Positions 1-12,680 of a stretch of 64,000 bases of DNA are shown here, in pieces; the first letter of the stretch is position 1; each line of letters begins with the position of its first letter. This stretch comes from Isoetes taiwanensis (Eukaryota > Streptophyta > Lycopodiopsida > Isoetales > Isoetaceae). The stretch covers positions 5,172,754-5,236,753 of the forward strand of contig JAJEKV010000070.1 in the NCBI GenBank assembly GCA_021234155.1, given 5' to 3'. A program made the translations under genes and the position numbers. Under the pieces are notes generated by a model. That model saw only the letters and a program-made list of their open reading frames with translations, was not told the origin of the DNA and made no database searches.

Positions 1-550
1 TCATCTCCATCATTTGCAACGACGACCCCAACCTTGCACAAGAGGCCACACCCAGAGTGAGGAATAAGTGCATCCAAGCTAATAAACCTCAATCTGTAAC
101 CTGCAAAAACCACCAATCCAACAACCACTGGCACGAGGGCCAATCCTCCAATGCTTGGCCCACAAGGAATCTTTATGAACACCAAAGACCGATCCTGAAG
201 TCCAAATCCATCTCGAAAGCACATCTGCAGAAAAGAAAACAATGGAACACCCGCACGAGGAAATGAAACACACCGCACGAGGACCTCAATCTTGGCACAA
301 GGACCACCACATCTTTAACACATGAGGGCCAACCACCACGGCGCAAGGGCCATTAACATCGCCATCCACTTAAAACCCAAGACTCAAGACTTGAGACTTG
401 CCACAACCACGCCGCTTGGCATGAGAGCCCCAAACCCGCTTCAAGATCGCATAACAAGATCAAGAAGACAACAACAAAACACTCAACATGAGCAAACTAA
501 GACATCGACTAAGAGAAACTTCAATAGTCTTGAGGGGCTAAACAAATTAA
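1..550. other. Anonymous sequence, no gene seen
   Basis: I see no gene here. A short word close to GGCACGAGGGCCA recurs in variants (near 131, 248, 270, 290, 322 and 341, and again near 1,197 and 1,239). It looks like a degenerate interspersed repeat. The short open frames have no recognisable composition or motif. Confidence 0.6.
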
Positions 551-717
551 ATGGGGAGGGGAGGGGGGGTAGGGTAGGCGACCACAAAGGGAGAGGCTCA
601 AAGACGGTGATGAAAAGGAAAGAGCTGGAAAAGGCTATAAATACTCTAAGGGAACTCCCTCGACTAGCCTCAAGAAGCGGATTTATCTGCTAATCTGGAA
701 ACGCAGATAAATCATAC
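551..717 (+). repeat. Direct repeat, upstream copy, with TATA-like box
   Basis: About 165 bp that recur almost unchanged at 5,460-5,625 in the same orientation. Both copies hold a G-rich start, a GGCTATAAATACTC segment (TATA box at 636-643 here) and an inverted repeat (TTTATCTGC with GCAGATAAA) near the 3' end. The downstream copy sits just before a transposase-like gene. This copy has no gene behind it. It could be a leftover promoter, or one of two LTR-like ends; I found no primer-binding site to support LTRs. Confidence 0.8.
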
Positions 718-3700
718 TTCTAGAGCCTAGTTGCACTCAACCAAACAACCAAGCTGAAAAAAGAGGCAGAAAATTAGGAAATCGAATGGCTAAGGGTATC
801 ATGTCAACGCTTAAAAAGAAAAGAGGCAACAAAAAATGACGAACCGCATAACTACATAACTACAAGGTCCAACACAAGCACGCAAATAACTGTAAGAGAC
901 CCTCCAACGGAGCACTCCAAATGCAATTCACGTAACAAAGCCCGACGGGCCACCAACTAAAGATGCCTCTCACATCAAGCATAGAGCAAAAATAGGAAGC
1001 GTGAGTTGAAAGGACTAACAAGAAGTGGACTAACAATTACAAACTCTAAAAAACAAAAATATAAGAGTTGACTCAAATGGGCATGATATGACATGTACAC
1101 AACTCTACAAAGGGATGAAGGCATGTGACTATGCTAAAGGTAGACATAAGGCTCAAAAGACAACTAGTTTGAACAATCTTGCATGAACCACCACAAGATT
1201 GGCACAAGAGTCGACCAAGGCGAACTGGCCTCCTAAACCGCACGAGGGAACATCGACGCAACTCGTAATTAACAAGCACAAGGCCACATACTATGTTAGC
1301 AACGTAAGCTTAGACCATATTACCATTAGCAGATATTGGAAAAAGCTAGGCTATAGTATCAAAATAAAATGTGACGCATAGATGAAGCTCCTACTGTCAT
1401 AAAACACCATCTAAAAATGCATGACAAGATGCAAATCATTCCCCCAAAGCCCAACAAACTAACCCAAATGAAGATGCCTCCTGTAGCGTGTAACTATCAA
1501 CTCCCAAAGAAACAGACGAGCAAGCTGGAAAGGTCAATAAACAGTGAGCTAACAATTAAAAACATTGCAAACCAACGTGAGAAACACACAAGAACGAAAA
1601 AAGGGCATACCACACCAAATTACCAAAGCTTCCAAAGACGGCTTTCAAGGAAAGCAACTCCCATCCCAAAATGGTTACTTGATCAACTAGAGTGGAATCT
1701 GAATTAAAAGGGTTAAAATCTTGTCAACCTAAAATAAATAGGCTCCCTAACTTGTTGCCCTGCCCATTAAGACCACACACATGCAGTAGATTGTGTTACT
1801 ATACACATACTCACACTCTTACAATGTGGACACTTGAGGGCGATACGATGTAGCAACTTGAACCAGCTTTTAACGTGGTCAAGAAAATGCCATAACCTTA
1901 GACCACATCTAGTATGCCTATAAAATGGTCCTAACTGGGTGCAACTACCCATGATAGAAAGCGGTAGACCAAGTGACCAAAGGAAGGAAGCTCAACTTGG
2001 GGACGGCTCTCCCATAGACAAAAACATAAACTTGGGGTGCAAGCCACCTATAAGGGTAAAAAAGTCTCCAAAATTACACAAACCTGGTGCAAATAAAACA
2101 ACTAACATTGCAATAAGATGCAAACGTTGCAATAAGATGCACATTCGAAGACAAGGGCCTAACTTAAGTGGAAAACGACTTGAATGAGCAATACTAAAAT
2201 AACTCACATGACAACCTAAAGGAGATTTAAGAAAGAGACTAAAATGTAAGAAAAGGAATCGACTAGAAAAGCAAGACCTGGAATGGTCAAAAGGAAAAGG
2301 ACAAAAATTGACCAAGGAGACCCAACCACCTTAAAATGTATGTTGCTTATCAATCTTTATCCATAAGCAAGCCTAATGTCTAGGAACATAAGCCGTTAAA
2401 CAACTAACCATTCTTGAAAACACATTGAATACAACTCGGGTCCTGCGTACTCCCTGCTCTTGAAAGAACATCTAAAACTTTAAATGCTGAAAATGAAATT
2501 GCCAAAAGCAAGAAACACTACCAGCTACTCTCCAGCTACTCTCCAGCTACCCACCGTCAACATCTTAAGGTAGCAAGAAGGCAAAGCCTGGTTCACGACA
2601 ATAGACCGGGCTTCCATAAAGATGTCCATAAAGGTAGCAAGAAAACAAAAAACTGGTTCACGACAAAATGACACCAAATGGCACCAAATGGCACCGATTT
2701 TCCTTAAAGCTGTCCAAGGACTTAGAAGTCATACCCCTGCGTGGACTCACGAGCAAACAGATTTCCAACCATTTCATGAGCAGAAGGATGTGCAACTAGA
2801 AAGATGTGCAACTGTTTGAATAGTTAACTAAATGCTAGAAAGATGTTCAATAATTTCATGAGCAATATGATGACCAGCCATTTTAATTGTTATCTGAATT
2901 GCCAGCAGCAACAAGACCATCGAATTAAAAGCCTAAAACCTCTTTTAGAAACTTTTGTAACAGGTCCAGACAATTGATTAGTATAGTGGCTGAACATGTA
3001 AAGACTTGCGTTATACCCATAGAACTAAGAGCTGCAACACCTCAGCTGCAACACCTATATGCTGCAACTATATCCACTATCTGGCAGTCTGGTAGCGTAT
3101 AGTGGCAAATGAATGATCAAGACCAAATAATGAAGACCTCCGACCTCCCTCAAATAACATGTTGAAAAGTCTTTAACAACCATCTAGGTTTACAGTTAGA
3201 CTAGTTAGATCCACTCTTGTTAATACATGATTTGCAATCCGCAAAGTGAGAACCAAAATCGAAATACGAAATAAAGGATGCTTCAAGATTTGATTAGACT
3301 TACCTCCATAATTGATTAGACTCATATACGATCGACTTGTATAGAATCACCCATCTAAGTAGTAAATGGTACAACCAATACAACAGGAACCACCCACCAA
3401 GTCCACAAGCAAAACAGGCCCAAAGGCTCCACCCACCAAGTCCACAAGCAAAACAGGCCCAAAGGCTTTAGACATACAATGGATACTACATCACAAGACA
3501 TCGCGCAGGAATAGAATCAACCAGACATAGGAGCTTACAAGACAACTAGAGACCATGCAAAAGGCTAGTTGCTGCACCAAACGGCTGTATAAGAGAAAAT
3601 GTAGTAAGAAAATACCAGAAAATTGTCAACAAGCAAATGATTTTGAGGGAGACCAGCTGTCAAAACAAGATCACAAGACGATTAGGCAAAGAACGAACTA

Positions 3701-5459
3701 TAGAAAGTTGGTAAAGATTGGCTAGCATACACAGCAGTAAACTGGAAGGTCAAGCATAGAATCACACAAAGGTAAACTTCCAAACAGAAACCTTATTACC
3801 AATACCTTCAAACGGTCAAATCCCTGTCACTGCACTATGAATCGCGATCCTCTGCATGTGCACCTCGCATTAGCTTCAGAAATGAGTAGAACGGAGCTCA
3901 AATATATAGCATCCAAATCCTATGCCTTTCAAGGAAGTTCCAAGATAAGTCGTAAACAATACAACAGGCAATCTCCACCAAGTTCACAAAGAAACACGGT
4001 TTCTCAAAGGCTTTAGACGTAAGGCCATGGCTAATCTAGGACTACCATGACTGAGGAAAACAAGAGCCCCCGACCAACTATCATGAGAAAAAATAAGGAC
4101 TTGTAACTGCACAAGAGCGAAAAAGGTAATTGCAATTGCATAGTGCTAAAATTTGAACTTGGAAAACAGGATAGCAGAGTCCAAACAAAGCCAGGGCTTG
4201 ACAGAGATGTTATTGACTAAAAACTATGAGAAAAATATAGAAAACTAAATAGAGCTAGAGTGGGAACCCTAAACGATATAGTCAAAAACCAAAATAAAGC
4301 CAAAATTTGACAGAGCTATCATTTGAATCCAAAGGATGACATAGTGGAGAGCAAGACAAAGCCAAGATTTGGCAAAGCTAGGATTTAAACTTGGGTCTAC
4401 CAACATAAAATACAAAAAACTAATTTACAAGTCATAGGTCACAAGCGGATGAACAAGAATAAGGAAATCAAAACTGCACTAAAGTATCAAAGTAGCAAGC
4501 AACAACGCATCTCTTGGATAAAAGCATAACTGTGGTTGAATGGAGGCAGTCACATGGCAAACAGGTGGTCAAGATGCTTCCCTGGGAAGAACATGCCCGA
4601 TCGTTAAGCCCTTGATACCGATTCTACAAACATCACGTTAAAATTGCGGGCTTGCAGTGCACAGACCGTGCCCACATGAAATTCTAAGGACCGAAACGCA
4701 GTCGAACTCAGATCTACACAACAAGGAAGGGAAAAAGCTCACCAACAACAAGAACCAGCTGCAATCCTACGATACACTGGCGACAAGCATACTCTCGCTT
4801 CCAAAACTGTAGCACCATATGCTGGCCACGAACTGTGCAGAACGCCCGAGAAAATCAACCGCCCAAAAATGCTAGCACGAACTCTGCAATCAATATAGGC
4901 TGCCATGCACCCGCTTCTGTAAATAACTACACATTCTAGAACATCCAATCTGCATCACTACTGCAGGCACACCGAATGGGGAAAACCCTGAAGCGAATCA
5001 TGGTCCAAAAAAGCGAAATTTACAGCCCAATCTAATACTCCATCCAACAAGCATTCAGTCTGGAAAAACATCAAATGGCTACAAAGCTCTAAACTCTACG
5101 CCACAATCACAGCCCCGAATATTGGAAACCATCCAGAAGACATCCAAAAAGGCATCCGAGAGAAACCCATCCAGCAACAGAGCGTGGCACAGTTAGCCCT
5201 ATCCAGCAAGCGAACCCTTGAGTTCCAGACTTCTCATCCAAAAAGGCATCAGAGGTTAACCTAGAAACAGAGAAAACCGAGAAGAAAACATGCAACACAA
5301 TAAAACAAAATAAAGAAATAACCCCTCGGTCGAAACTAGATTGCTGGAGATAAAATAACCGACATAACACCATTAAGCCCTTCGGCCGGAACTCTATAGG
5401 CAGAGAGACCGCCATAAAGGGAAGTGCATAAAGACATCAATAAACTAGATCGAACGGAT
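718..5459. other. Anonymous AT-rich sequence with small tandem duplications
   Basis: No gene seen. Local structure: a CAGCTACTCTC triplet near 2,520-2,553; two related ~60-bp blocks with GGTTCACGACAA near 2,575-2,690; and two copies of a 39-bp unit (CCACCCACCAAGTCC start) at 3,390-3,467, echoed near 3,970-4,020. Open frames of 60-100 codons occur on both strands without any domain signal, as expected by chance. Confidence 0.6.
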
Positions 5460-5625
5460 AATGGGCAGGGGAGGGGGTAGGGTAGGCGACCATAAAGGGA
5501 GAGGCTCAAAGACGGCTGATGAAAAGGAAAGAGCTGGAAAAGGCTATAAATACTCTAAGGGAACTCCCTCAACTAGCCTCAAGAAGCAGTTTATCTGCTA
5601 ATCTTCAAACGCAGATAAATCATAC
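5460..5625 (+). repeat. Direct repeat, downstream copy, abutting transposase-like relic
   Basis: Second copy of the 551-717 repeat. It ends five bases before the ATG that best fits the transposase-like relic. The 9-bp inverted repeat TTTATCTGC/GCAGATAAA (5,590-5,598 and 5,611-5,619) would fold in the 5' leader of a transcript started from the TATA box. Confidence 0.8.
5545..5552 (+). promoter_or_regulatory. TATA box (TATAAATA)
   Basis: TATAAATA lies 78 bases before the ATG at 5,630, a spacing normal for a Pol II core promoter with a short leader. The same box is kept in the duplicate at 636-643. No transcription data are available to me. Confidence 0.5.
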
Positions 5626-5629
5626 CTCT

Positions 5630-6822
5630 ATGAGGCTGAAGTTTCACATAAATTGCAGTTGCAATTGTGATGTATGTGCTGTTGGTACATATGATGGGGT
5701 TTGTCAGGCACAAAAGCTTACATTTTGTAATGTTAGCACTCTTTGGAGAGAAATGGTTTGCCAAAAAGAGGAAAGGGAAGAGTGGCACAATCTGAAGTGC
5801 ATAAGGGGGGATTGTCAAAAATGTGGTAAGCAAAAGATTCCCTTTTGTCCAAAAGAGACTGATCAGAATAATGAAGATGATGTTAAATGGCAGGCTTACT
5901 GTTATATGGACGAGAAGTCAAGGAATGATACTTCTAGAAGACTAAGATTGGTGGAGAAGCAAACAGATGCTCCTTTCATGCTATCTGCCATGTTTGATCA
6001 CATGAAAAAGTTTGTGCATCACAACTTTGCAGCTCATTGGCAGAGCAAGGAATTTAGGAGAAGCATTGAGTCTAAGAGATGATTACGTGATATCGGTAGT
6101 AGACTTTGCAGAAAATTACACATTGCAGCCCTTCAAAGAAGTGCACCAACATTGGAATCTGCACTGCATCACTATTTTGGTACACATCACTCTCTTCAAG
6201 GTAAATGGTAAGTTGCGTAAGACCGCTCACTTATATGTTTCGATGATATAAGTCATGACACACATTTTGTACAAGATGCATTTCAACTTCATCTTTAGTG
6301 GTTGAAAGAGAATGGAGGATCTCACATGCGGTATCATCTTGTGTGGTCGGATGGTTGTCTTTGCTTTCGGTTCAAATCCGTAAGATCATTCTACTTCATA
6401 TCGCGTGGTACCATTGTCAACATGGCATTAGGTGTACAATGGAATTTCTTGGATCGGGGCATGGGAAGGGGAACATGATGGAGAGGTCGCCAAGGCCAAG
6501 CAACTCTTGGCCAGTGAGCAAAGAAGAGAGCATGGGATTGAAATAAAGGGTGCTCATGATGCCTGTGTTGTTTTGAGAAACAAGAAATCTCAAGTTTCGT
6601 AGAGTGTATTGGAAAGTGAAGGAGGCTGAAATTGACAGGTCAAAGCTATTTGATGTGCAACCCCTTCCTAGTGTCCAAAGCTGGCACTGTGTATCTTCCA
6701 TAAATCTGGGGGACCCAACCTTACGGATGGTTAGACCACTATCTTGTTTTTGCAGTGCCTGCATAAACTTTGAATGGCAGGCATGTGAGTCTATTCAATA
6801 CTGTGAAGTGGACATTCACTGA
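5630..6822 (+). pseudogene. Transposase-like relic with DFAENY and HGKG motifs
   Basis: I recognise the layout of an unnamed RNase-H-fold-like transposon protein seen in many eukaryotes; I cannot give it a superfamily name. In order: a cysteine-rich N-terminal part (CNCDVC, then a KCIRGDCQKCG cluster near 5,795-5,835), VVDFAENYTLQPF (about 6,093-6,131), a DDISHDTHFV stretch (about 6,240-6,270), SDGCLCFRFKS (about 6,347-6,380), SGHGKGEHDG (about 6,454-6,483) and a cysteine-containing tail to 6,822. The acidic residues in the second, third and fourth blocks are the likely catalytic set. The frame changes near 6,050 and after 6,250, and stops follow 6,290 and 6,590, so the copy is dead unless introns explain part of this. 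The ATG at 5,630 was chosen because an earlier in-frame ATG (5,519) precedes the TATA box. Confidence 0.6.
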
Positions 6823-7899
6823 GTATATTTTATGATTTTAAGAACAAACTTGCTACAAAAATATAAAAACTGCGATTATTTTAAGCACCATATAAATAAA
6901 GGTATTATTATGCTATCAGGTAAGAGCATTGGTCAAAGCCTAATACATGAATTTTCAGGAAGGTTGCAATGATTTACCTTCAGAGTTCTTTTATGTGCCA
7001 CAAAAATACTCAGATGCACATTTGATTGATGTCATCTGAAGTTTTTAAAAACCTGATGCAAGGAACTTATTTTTTGCATTTGATCTGATTTGCAACCTCC
7101 AGACTCTTTGGGTTTGATAAGAAACCCCTTGCAGGGCCAGCAGAACTTGGCATCATGGCTTGGAGCAAAAACAACAAGAAGTTTGCTTTGCCTAATGTGT
7201 TTGGACCCAAAACTGCTGCCCTTGCTCCTACCTAAAAAACTTGATCTTGCTAATACTATGCTCCTTCTGTAAAAACCAGAAGCTTATTGGGTCCAGAACT
7301 TGAAATCAGAATTAAAAAAAAAAAGGAAACAAGGTCAACCTCCTTCCCTGTTATCTCCTGCCCTTCGTATAAAATCCACAATGGATTCTCCTGTCCTTCA
7401 CAAAAATACAAAGGATAAAACACCAAACGTTCTCACATAGATTCAATCATAGCTGTAGAACCAAAACAGAGATAGCACAATAAATCAGGGTACATGCAGT
7501 AAAGAGTATAGTGGACAAAACTGTGTCTTGCAGTTCCGCCCAAGCCTGAAGTGAACAAATCTGTATCTTGCAGTTCCGACCAAGTTTGAAACAAATCCCA
7601 CCGTTTAAACCGTGTCGAGGAGATATTCCTGAGAAAAGGCTGCCGTTCGAGATGAAAATCGAGAATTCTTCTATTTTAAACCTCAAAGGACAAGGAAGAA
7701 TAAGGAGAGAGGTTCGGATATTTCTATAGTGGCCGGATTCCAGAAATATAGCAGCACGAACTCCATTTGTAAGCAGAGCCTTTGTGGGATCATGGGCTTT
7801 GCAACCAGATCAGAGGCAGAAAACAAGGGAAATTTGTGGAAGCGAAGAGAAAGCTGAAGATCAAAAGCGAAGGAATGAGATTTGCTGAAGAGAAAGTGG
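6823..7899. other. AT-rich sequence, no gene seen
   Basis: No gene recognised. There is an A-run near 7,313-7,324 and two related blocks near 7,505-7,590 sharing CTGTATCTTGCAGTTCCG. This may include the 3' flank of the relic that ends at 6,822. Confidence 0.5.
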
Positions 7900-8190
7900 A
7901 GATCAAAAGCGGAAAAGAAAAAGCGGGAAGGAAGGGAGATAGAAGCGGCAAAAAAAGCACGATCCAGGATCAAATCTTAGCTTTTAATCTAAGCCGTTAA
8001 ACTAGGGCCAATAGAATCCAATGACTTGGATCACAATCTCAGCCGCTCATCTTGGCCATTGAATGCAATTCAATTATATCAATGCCTATTTTTAATAATT
8101 TCACCATTGACACAACTCTACTCTCCCATGCCCCCATCCCATGATGCCTGTTTTTTTCCATGAGTATCAACAATGACTCCATTCAGACTC
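7900..8190 (+). repeat. Dispersed repeat, inverted copy at 28,540-28,850
   Basis: This stretch matches the reverse complement of 28,540-28,850 in blocks: GGGAGATAGAAGCG, CCGTTAAACTA.GGCC, CACAATCTCAGCC.CTCATCT, and a C-rich block CCCCATCCCATGATGCC. Fragments with the same 'GGCTGAGAT' words recur near 29,100-29,200 and 49,660-49,740. It is a mobile repeat or a recurrent promoter module; no ends could be defined. Confidence 0.65.
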
Positions 8191-8300
8191 GGTTATATTT
8201 CGAGATCATATTTTATCCTTAAAACAAATAAATCATGCATTTTTATGACTCTAGTGGTCACACTTCGAAATCCTCAGTACCTCCATCTATATAATTTGCC

Positions 8301-8416
8301 ATTGTATGTCATACTCGACCAGATTTTGGATAAAAGCTAATGAGTATTTGCGAGACGAATTGTATGTCATACTCGACCAGATTTTGGATAAAAGCTAATG
8401 AGTATTTGCGAGATTT
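8301..8416 (+). repeat. Tandem duplication, 58-bp unit, two copies
   Basis: The block starting ATTGTATGTCATACTCGACC at 8,301 repeats at 8,359 with no differences over about 55 bp, so the duplication is recent. Confidence 0.9.
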
Positions 8417-8514
8417 CGTCTGGAAACTCCAAAATTCATATAGTTTTTTGGCCAACAAGCAAAAACTCGAAATAAAGATTCCAACCAGAAATCAAGGAAT
8501 CTAACCCCTGTTTC

Positions 8515-8925
8515 TTATGCCACGTGTCTATGTGGCATGTTTGAGCCACATGTCATGTTTGGGTCTAGGGCATGCTTGACCACATGTCACATTTGAGCCT
8601 ATGTGGCATGTTTGAGCATGTCCTGCTTGAGCCAAGGTGGCTAGCCTAGGGGCATGTTTGAGCCTAGGGGCACAACATTTCAAGCATCAAAAAAATGTAT
8701 GAATTCATATTTCATCCTTAAAAAAAATACATCATCTGAAATAGCATTTTTATGACCCTAGTGGCATGTTTGAGCCTAGGGGCATTGGGCCTAGGTGGCA
8801 TGTTTGGCCTATGTGGCATGTTTGAGCCAATGTGGCACGTTTGAGCCAATCTGGTTCGAGCCTAGGGGCATGCTTAAGCCTAGGGGCATGCTAGAGCATA
8901 GGGGCACAACATTTCAACCTTAAAA
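8515..8925 (-). repeat. Minisatellite, 19-bp unit, inverted relative to later arrays
   Basis: Degenerate repeats of GGCATGTTTGAGCC and CCTAGGGGCATG. Read on the minus strand they match the CAAACATGCCACCTAGGCTC arrays at 43,447-44,505 and 56,195-57,290. The copies here are more diverged and interrupted. Confidence 0.8.
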
Positions 8926-9948
8926 AAACCAGCAGTAGAGCAAGCGTGGAGAAGGATTTGAAGTGTCTCAGTCATATTTTTTAGGAAAAGGGAATGGAAA
9001 AGAATAGAAAGTTGAAGAGGAGAGAAGACACAAAGGATGCAATGGGGAAGAAGAACCCGTGAAAATGTTCACGTGCTCTGGAACAAGTTGGCGTCCAAGA
9101 GCAAACGTGTGTAGATTTGCATACGTAGAGGTGTAAAGGTTGGTTAGAAGTTTGATCTATACAAGTCGTTAGGATATTTCATAACAAGAATATAAGATTC
9201 TCGCATGCCTACATTTTGTGAAGGTAAAGATCATTGGTAGAATCCAAATATTTGGCTTATAAGCTTCTCCTTTTCAAAGAAGGATTCAATGGTTGTGTTG
9301 TGTCATGGGTTTGACTTTTAACAACTCCTTATGCACAATGCTTTGGTAAATATATGTATGTCAAGGATTGTTCATGTTGGGTTTATTTTTTGCTCTGCCA
9401 AAACATCTTCGGTAGTTTTTAGTTTGCAACACGTCTATGCATGTCATGAAAATGATTTGTTGGTAACTGTATAAATAAAAAATGGGCCTCTAGCAAGTTT
9501 ACTTCCTTGAGCCTTTATTTGAAGCATGATAGCAAAAGAAAAAGTATATTATAAGAAAAAGCAAAATCCCACCCAATAAATCTCATACAAATTTAGGATG
9601 GTTTTTTTTTTTTTTTTATGGATAAGGAATATATTGAGTAAAAATTATATGACTATATAGCAAGTTGACACCCTCCTGTACAGATTTGAAGACGGGGTAG
9701 CTACAGAGTCAACCTTCTAACTTATACGTTGTATTGATGATCCACCTAGAGTTTGATGAACGTCCCCCAAACTATTTCCTTCTGAGTAGTCTCAAGAAAG
9801 GGAAAAAACACAAAATAGAATCTGTGATCGCGATACAAGCATGGGATCTGGTTGAAAGCAAGAATCGCAATATCGAGCACCATATAAATAAGCCACGGTC
9901 GTGGGATAGATAAGCCACGGCCGCGGGATAAATAAGCTACAGTCACGA
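8926..9948. other. No gene seen; poly-T tract followed by LINE-like 3' end
   Basis: A run of 16 T at 9,602-9,617 is followed by ATGGATAAGGAATATATTGA, the look of the reverse complement of a polyadenylated retroposon tail. The remainder is unrecognised. A similar T-run with related sequence stands near 53,967. Confidence 0.35.
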
Positions 9949-10110
9949 AATTTTTGGTAGATGAGTTTGGCAAGGGATAGAATAGAGGGAAATTTAAGAA
10001 CTTAAAGAGCTAGCTGTCTTCCACAAGTCGAACAAGGCCAGGACTTTTTGCGGCTACCTTACCAGAGGGGAGAGGCTGAGCCCTAGAAGATGGACCTCAA
10101 AAACGTTCTA
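9949..10110 (+). repeat. Diverged copy of a segment of the duplicated unit
   Basis: Closely resembles 44,508-44,668 and 57,290-57,450, including GTTTGGCAAGGGATAGAATA and the block CCAGAGGGGAGAGGC. In those two places it directly follows the minisatellite, which here lies upstream and inverted. It marks an older relative of the 44-64 kb unit. Confidence 0.75.
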
Positions 10111-10429
10111 GAGGCAGCCTTTCCTGGCAGCGCCGAAGTAGAGCCATATACTAATGCTTCACTCCCTGAGCTCGATTTCCCTATCCAACTGTTGAATCCT
10201 TTGTTCAAGGACCTTGCTTCGAGCAGGTTCAAAAAATTCCAAGATCGGTCTGGGGGAACTTATCAAACCGTGAAACACCCTGTCGGCGACCATGTAGAAA
10301 CTTCTCGTTGGGGTAGTGCAGAGGTCTGGAATGGCGATTTGACTTTGCCATATCATCCGGAATGGCAAATTACCATAGGGGACCAAACTACACGGTCAGT
10401 TTTGGCAACGAAAGACACATGAACACTCT

Positions 10430-12680
10430 ACATGGCAGTATTCCGTAGCCATCTTTTAGGCCAATATTGACTACGAATGTGTTGGACATGAGCTACTTCA
10501 GCGCTTCTTGGAGAAGGGGTGGTTTTCTGCCCATGATACTTGGTACTCACCGTAATATCGACATTCTAAGTCCATTGGAAGAGCCAATTCATAGTTCCAG
10601 AGTGTAGGAGTTGCCCATCCGTTGCCAGAGATTTTTCAAAAGCTTCAGCGTGATTGTCAACCTATTGTGACCAAATATTGGCTTGGTCAGGATTGCAAAT
10701 TTGAAGGGATTTTGCAAATTGTTTTGGGCCATACTTTTTTATCATAGCATGTTAGAGCATCTTCTTGAATTGGAATGGCATTAAAAATTGGGATTTATTG
10801 TGCATGGCATAAGTTTTGCTCAGACTGTCTTTTTTTTGTTTTGGAAAATTACTTGAAACTTGGATTTTTTCCATAATCTTTGCAATTTTCTTGCATATAT
10901 TGGTTACCTTGATGAGGTTCTAACCACTAAGGTTGAAGGTTTGCCAGGAACACCTTCAACAAAGATCCCCCTAGATTCCCTAATCTCCCCCTTAGATTCC
11001 TCAAGATTCGTCGGTAAAATTTGCACCAATCCTCGACCAAATGCATATCCACCCTTTGTTTGACATTTTACCTTTTCAATCATCTTATCGCATAAATGGA
11101 AGTATGCATTCAAACCAAAGTTAAGGTTTGAGCAAAATCCATTGCCTGATAGCCATTTAATGATCGTTTTGGAATATGAATTCCATTACAGATTCTATTC
11201 TTAATTCCCTTCTTAAAACACTAATTATGTTTTTTCTCAGCCAATTAGAAGATTCTTCAGTAGCTAGAGAACATTATGAAATGCCATAATAAAATCTCTC
11301 CATCCACATAATAAAATGATGCAATGCCATGTGAAGTATCATGCTAAAACCTTGTCCAAACACTTCTACATTTGGACATTTTAAAATTACTGGAACTGAT
11401 AATTCTCTTAGAAATATATTTCAACAAGAGCATCATGTGTCAAAGTAATGATGCTTCATCCGATCTAGGAACCATTAGATTGGTACTTCTCTAAAGCCAA
11501 TGAATCTTATACTTCTGCTCCAGCTTGCATTGGTTGCAAAAAAAATATATGGAGTGTGTCTTATTAAAATCTGCACTAAATGGAGACCATACTAAGGGGT
11601 TTATTGCTGGAATCCTATTTTTAAATGCAATCAACAGTCTATAACCATCCTCCTTTTGGAGACTTCAAAATTGCTGGAACCGACAGTTCTCTTACACATG
11701 GCCATTTGGGGCATTTCTAAACAGTAAAAAAATACATGTTTGGAAGTTAACAAATATGTTCCAAAGAGAGGGTATCATACATCAAACTAATGATACTTTC
11801 CCATTTGGAAATCACTAAACTAGATCTATGAAGTCAATAACTCTGATACCTCTGCCTTATAGCTTGCAGTGATTGTGCAACAATATACGTGGAATATGCC
11901 ATCATTAAAATCTCCACTAAATGTAAGAGGGAAAGTGTCATGCTGAAAGTTTGTCTCCCAATCCATAATGCTTCTGTTTTTGGACACTTCAAAACTGTTG
12001 GAACTGGTAAATCTCTTGGATTCCATATGGCCATTTGAGACATTTTTGAACAGTTTAAAAACACATGTTTGGAAGTTAAAAAATATGCTCCAACGAGGGC
12101 ATCATGTCTCAACCTAATGATACTTTGTCCCATTTGGCAATAACTAGACTGGAAAGCCAATAACTCTGATAGTTCTGTTCTATATCTTGCACTAATTGCT
12201 AAACAAATACGTGGAGTATGTCTCCATTAAAATATGCACTAATGAAGATCAGGCTAAGGGGTTTATTGCTATTCTTTCTTGAATCATAACTTTAAATGCA
12301 ATCAGAGAATGCTTTTCCTAGTCTATAATATGGTCCTTCTTCTGGAGACTTCAAAATTGCTGGAACTAGTAGTTCTCTTGGATTTCACGCGCCATTTGAG
12401 ACATTTTCGTATGCTTAAAAAATATAGATGTTTTGCAAGCTAATAAATATGCTCCAAAAAGGGAGAAGAATGAGCAAATCCCTCACTCCAGAACAGCAAG
12501 GCTCTGACAATGGTCTCATAATGGCAATATTATACCTTGGGTACAAGTTTCGTAGGCAGAAGACCAGCCCTTCTCCAAGAAGAGCCAAAAGAGCTCATGT
12601 CTAGTACGTTCGTAGTCAATTGGTCTAGGTGGTGGCTGCGGGATATTACCTGGTCGTCATGTTACCTTGTTGCCGCTTGC
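10430..12680. repeat. Repeat with inverted ends (X' ... X)
   Basis: The left end (about 10,440-10,610, with GAGAAGGGGTGGTTTTC) is the inverted counterpart of the right end (about 12,480-12,670, with AGACCAGCCCTTCTCC). The same two arms occur back to back at 45,444-45,890 and 60,003-60,445. A single X-like arm is at about 25,930-26,100. Nothing coding is recognised inside. The ends are approximate and no target duplication was found. Confidence 0.6.
11330..12440 (+). repeat. Diverged tandem repeats, about 310-330 bp
   Basis: Three to four units share in order: GCTGGAACTGATAATTCTCT-like, CATGTTTGGAAGTTAA, CATCATGTGTCAAA-like, CCAATAACTCTGATA and TTAAAATCTGCACTAAATG. Units start roughly at 11,330, 11,650, 11,990 and 12,345, the last being partial. 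Reverse-complement pieces of the same family are at 42,550-42,790. Confidence 0.7.

Noticed and set aside
551-5625. LTR retrotransposon with 165-bp LTRs
   Set aside because: No primer-binding site, polypurine tract, TG...CA ends or pol motifs were seen between the two repeats.
10090-10422. 110-codon frame as a host gene
   Set aside because: Its start lies in a repeat that is not open in the copies at 44.6 and 57.4 kb. No domain or splice context supports it.
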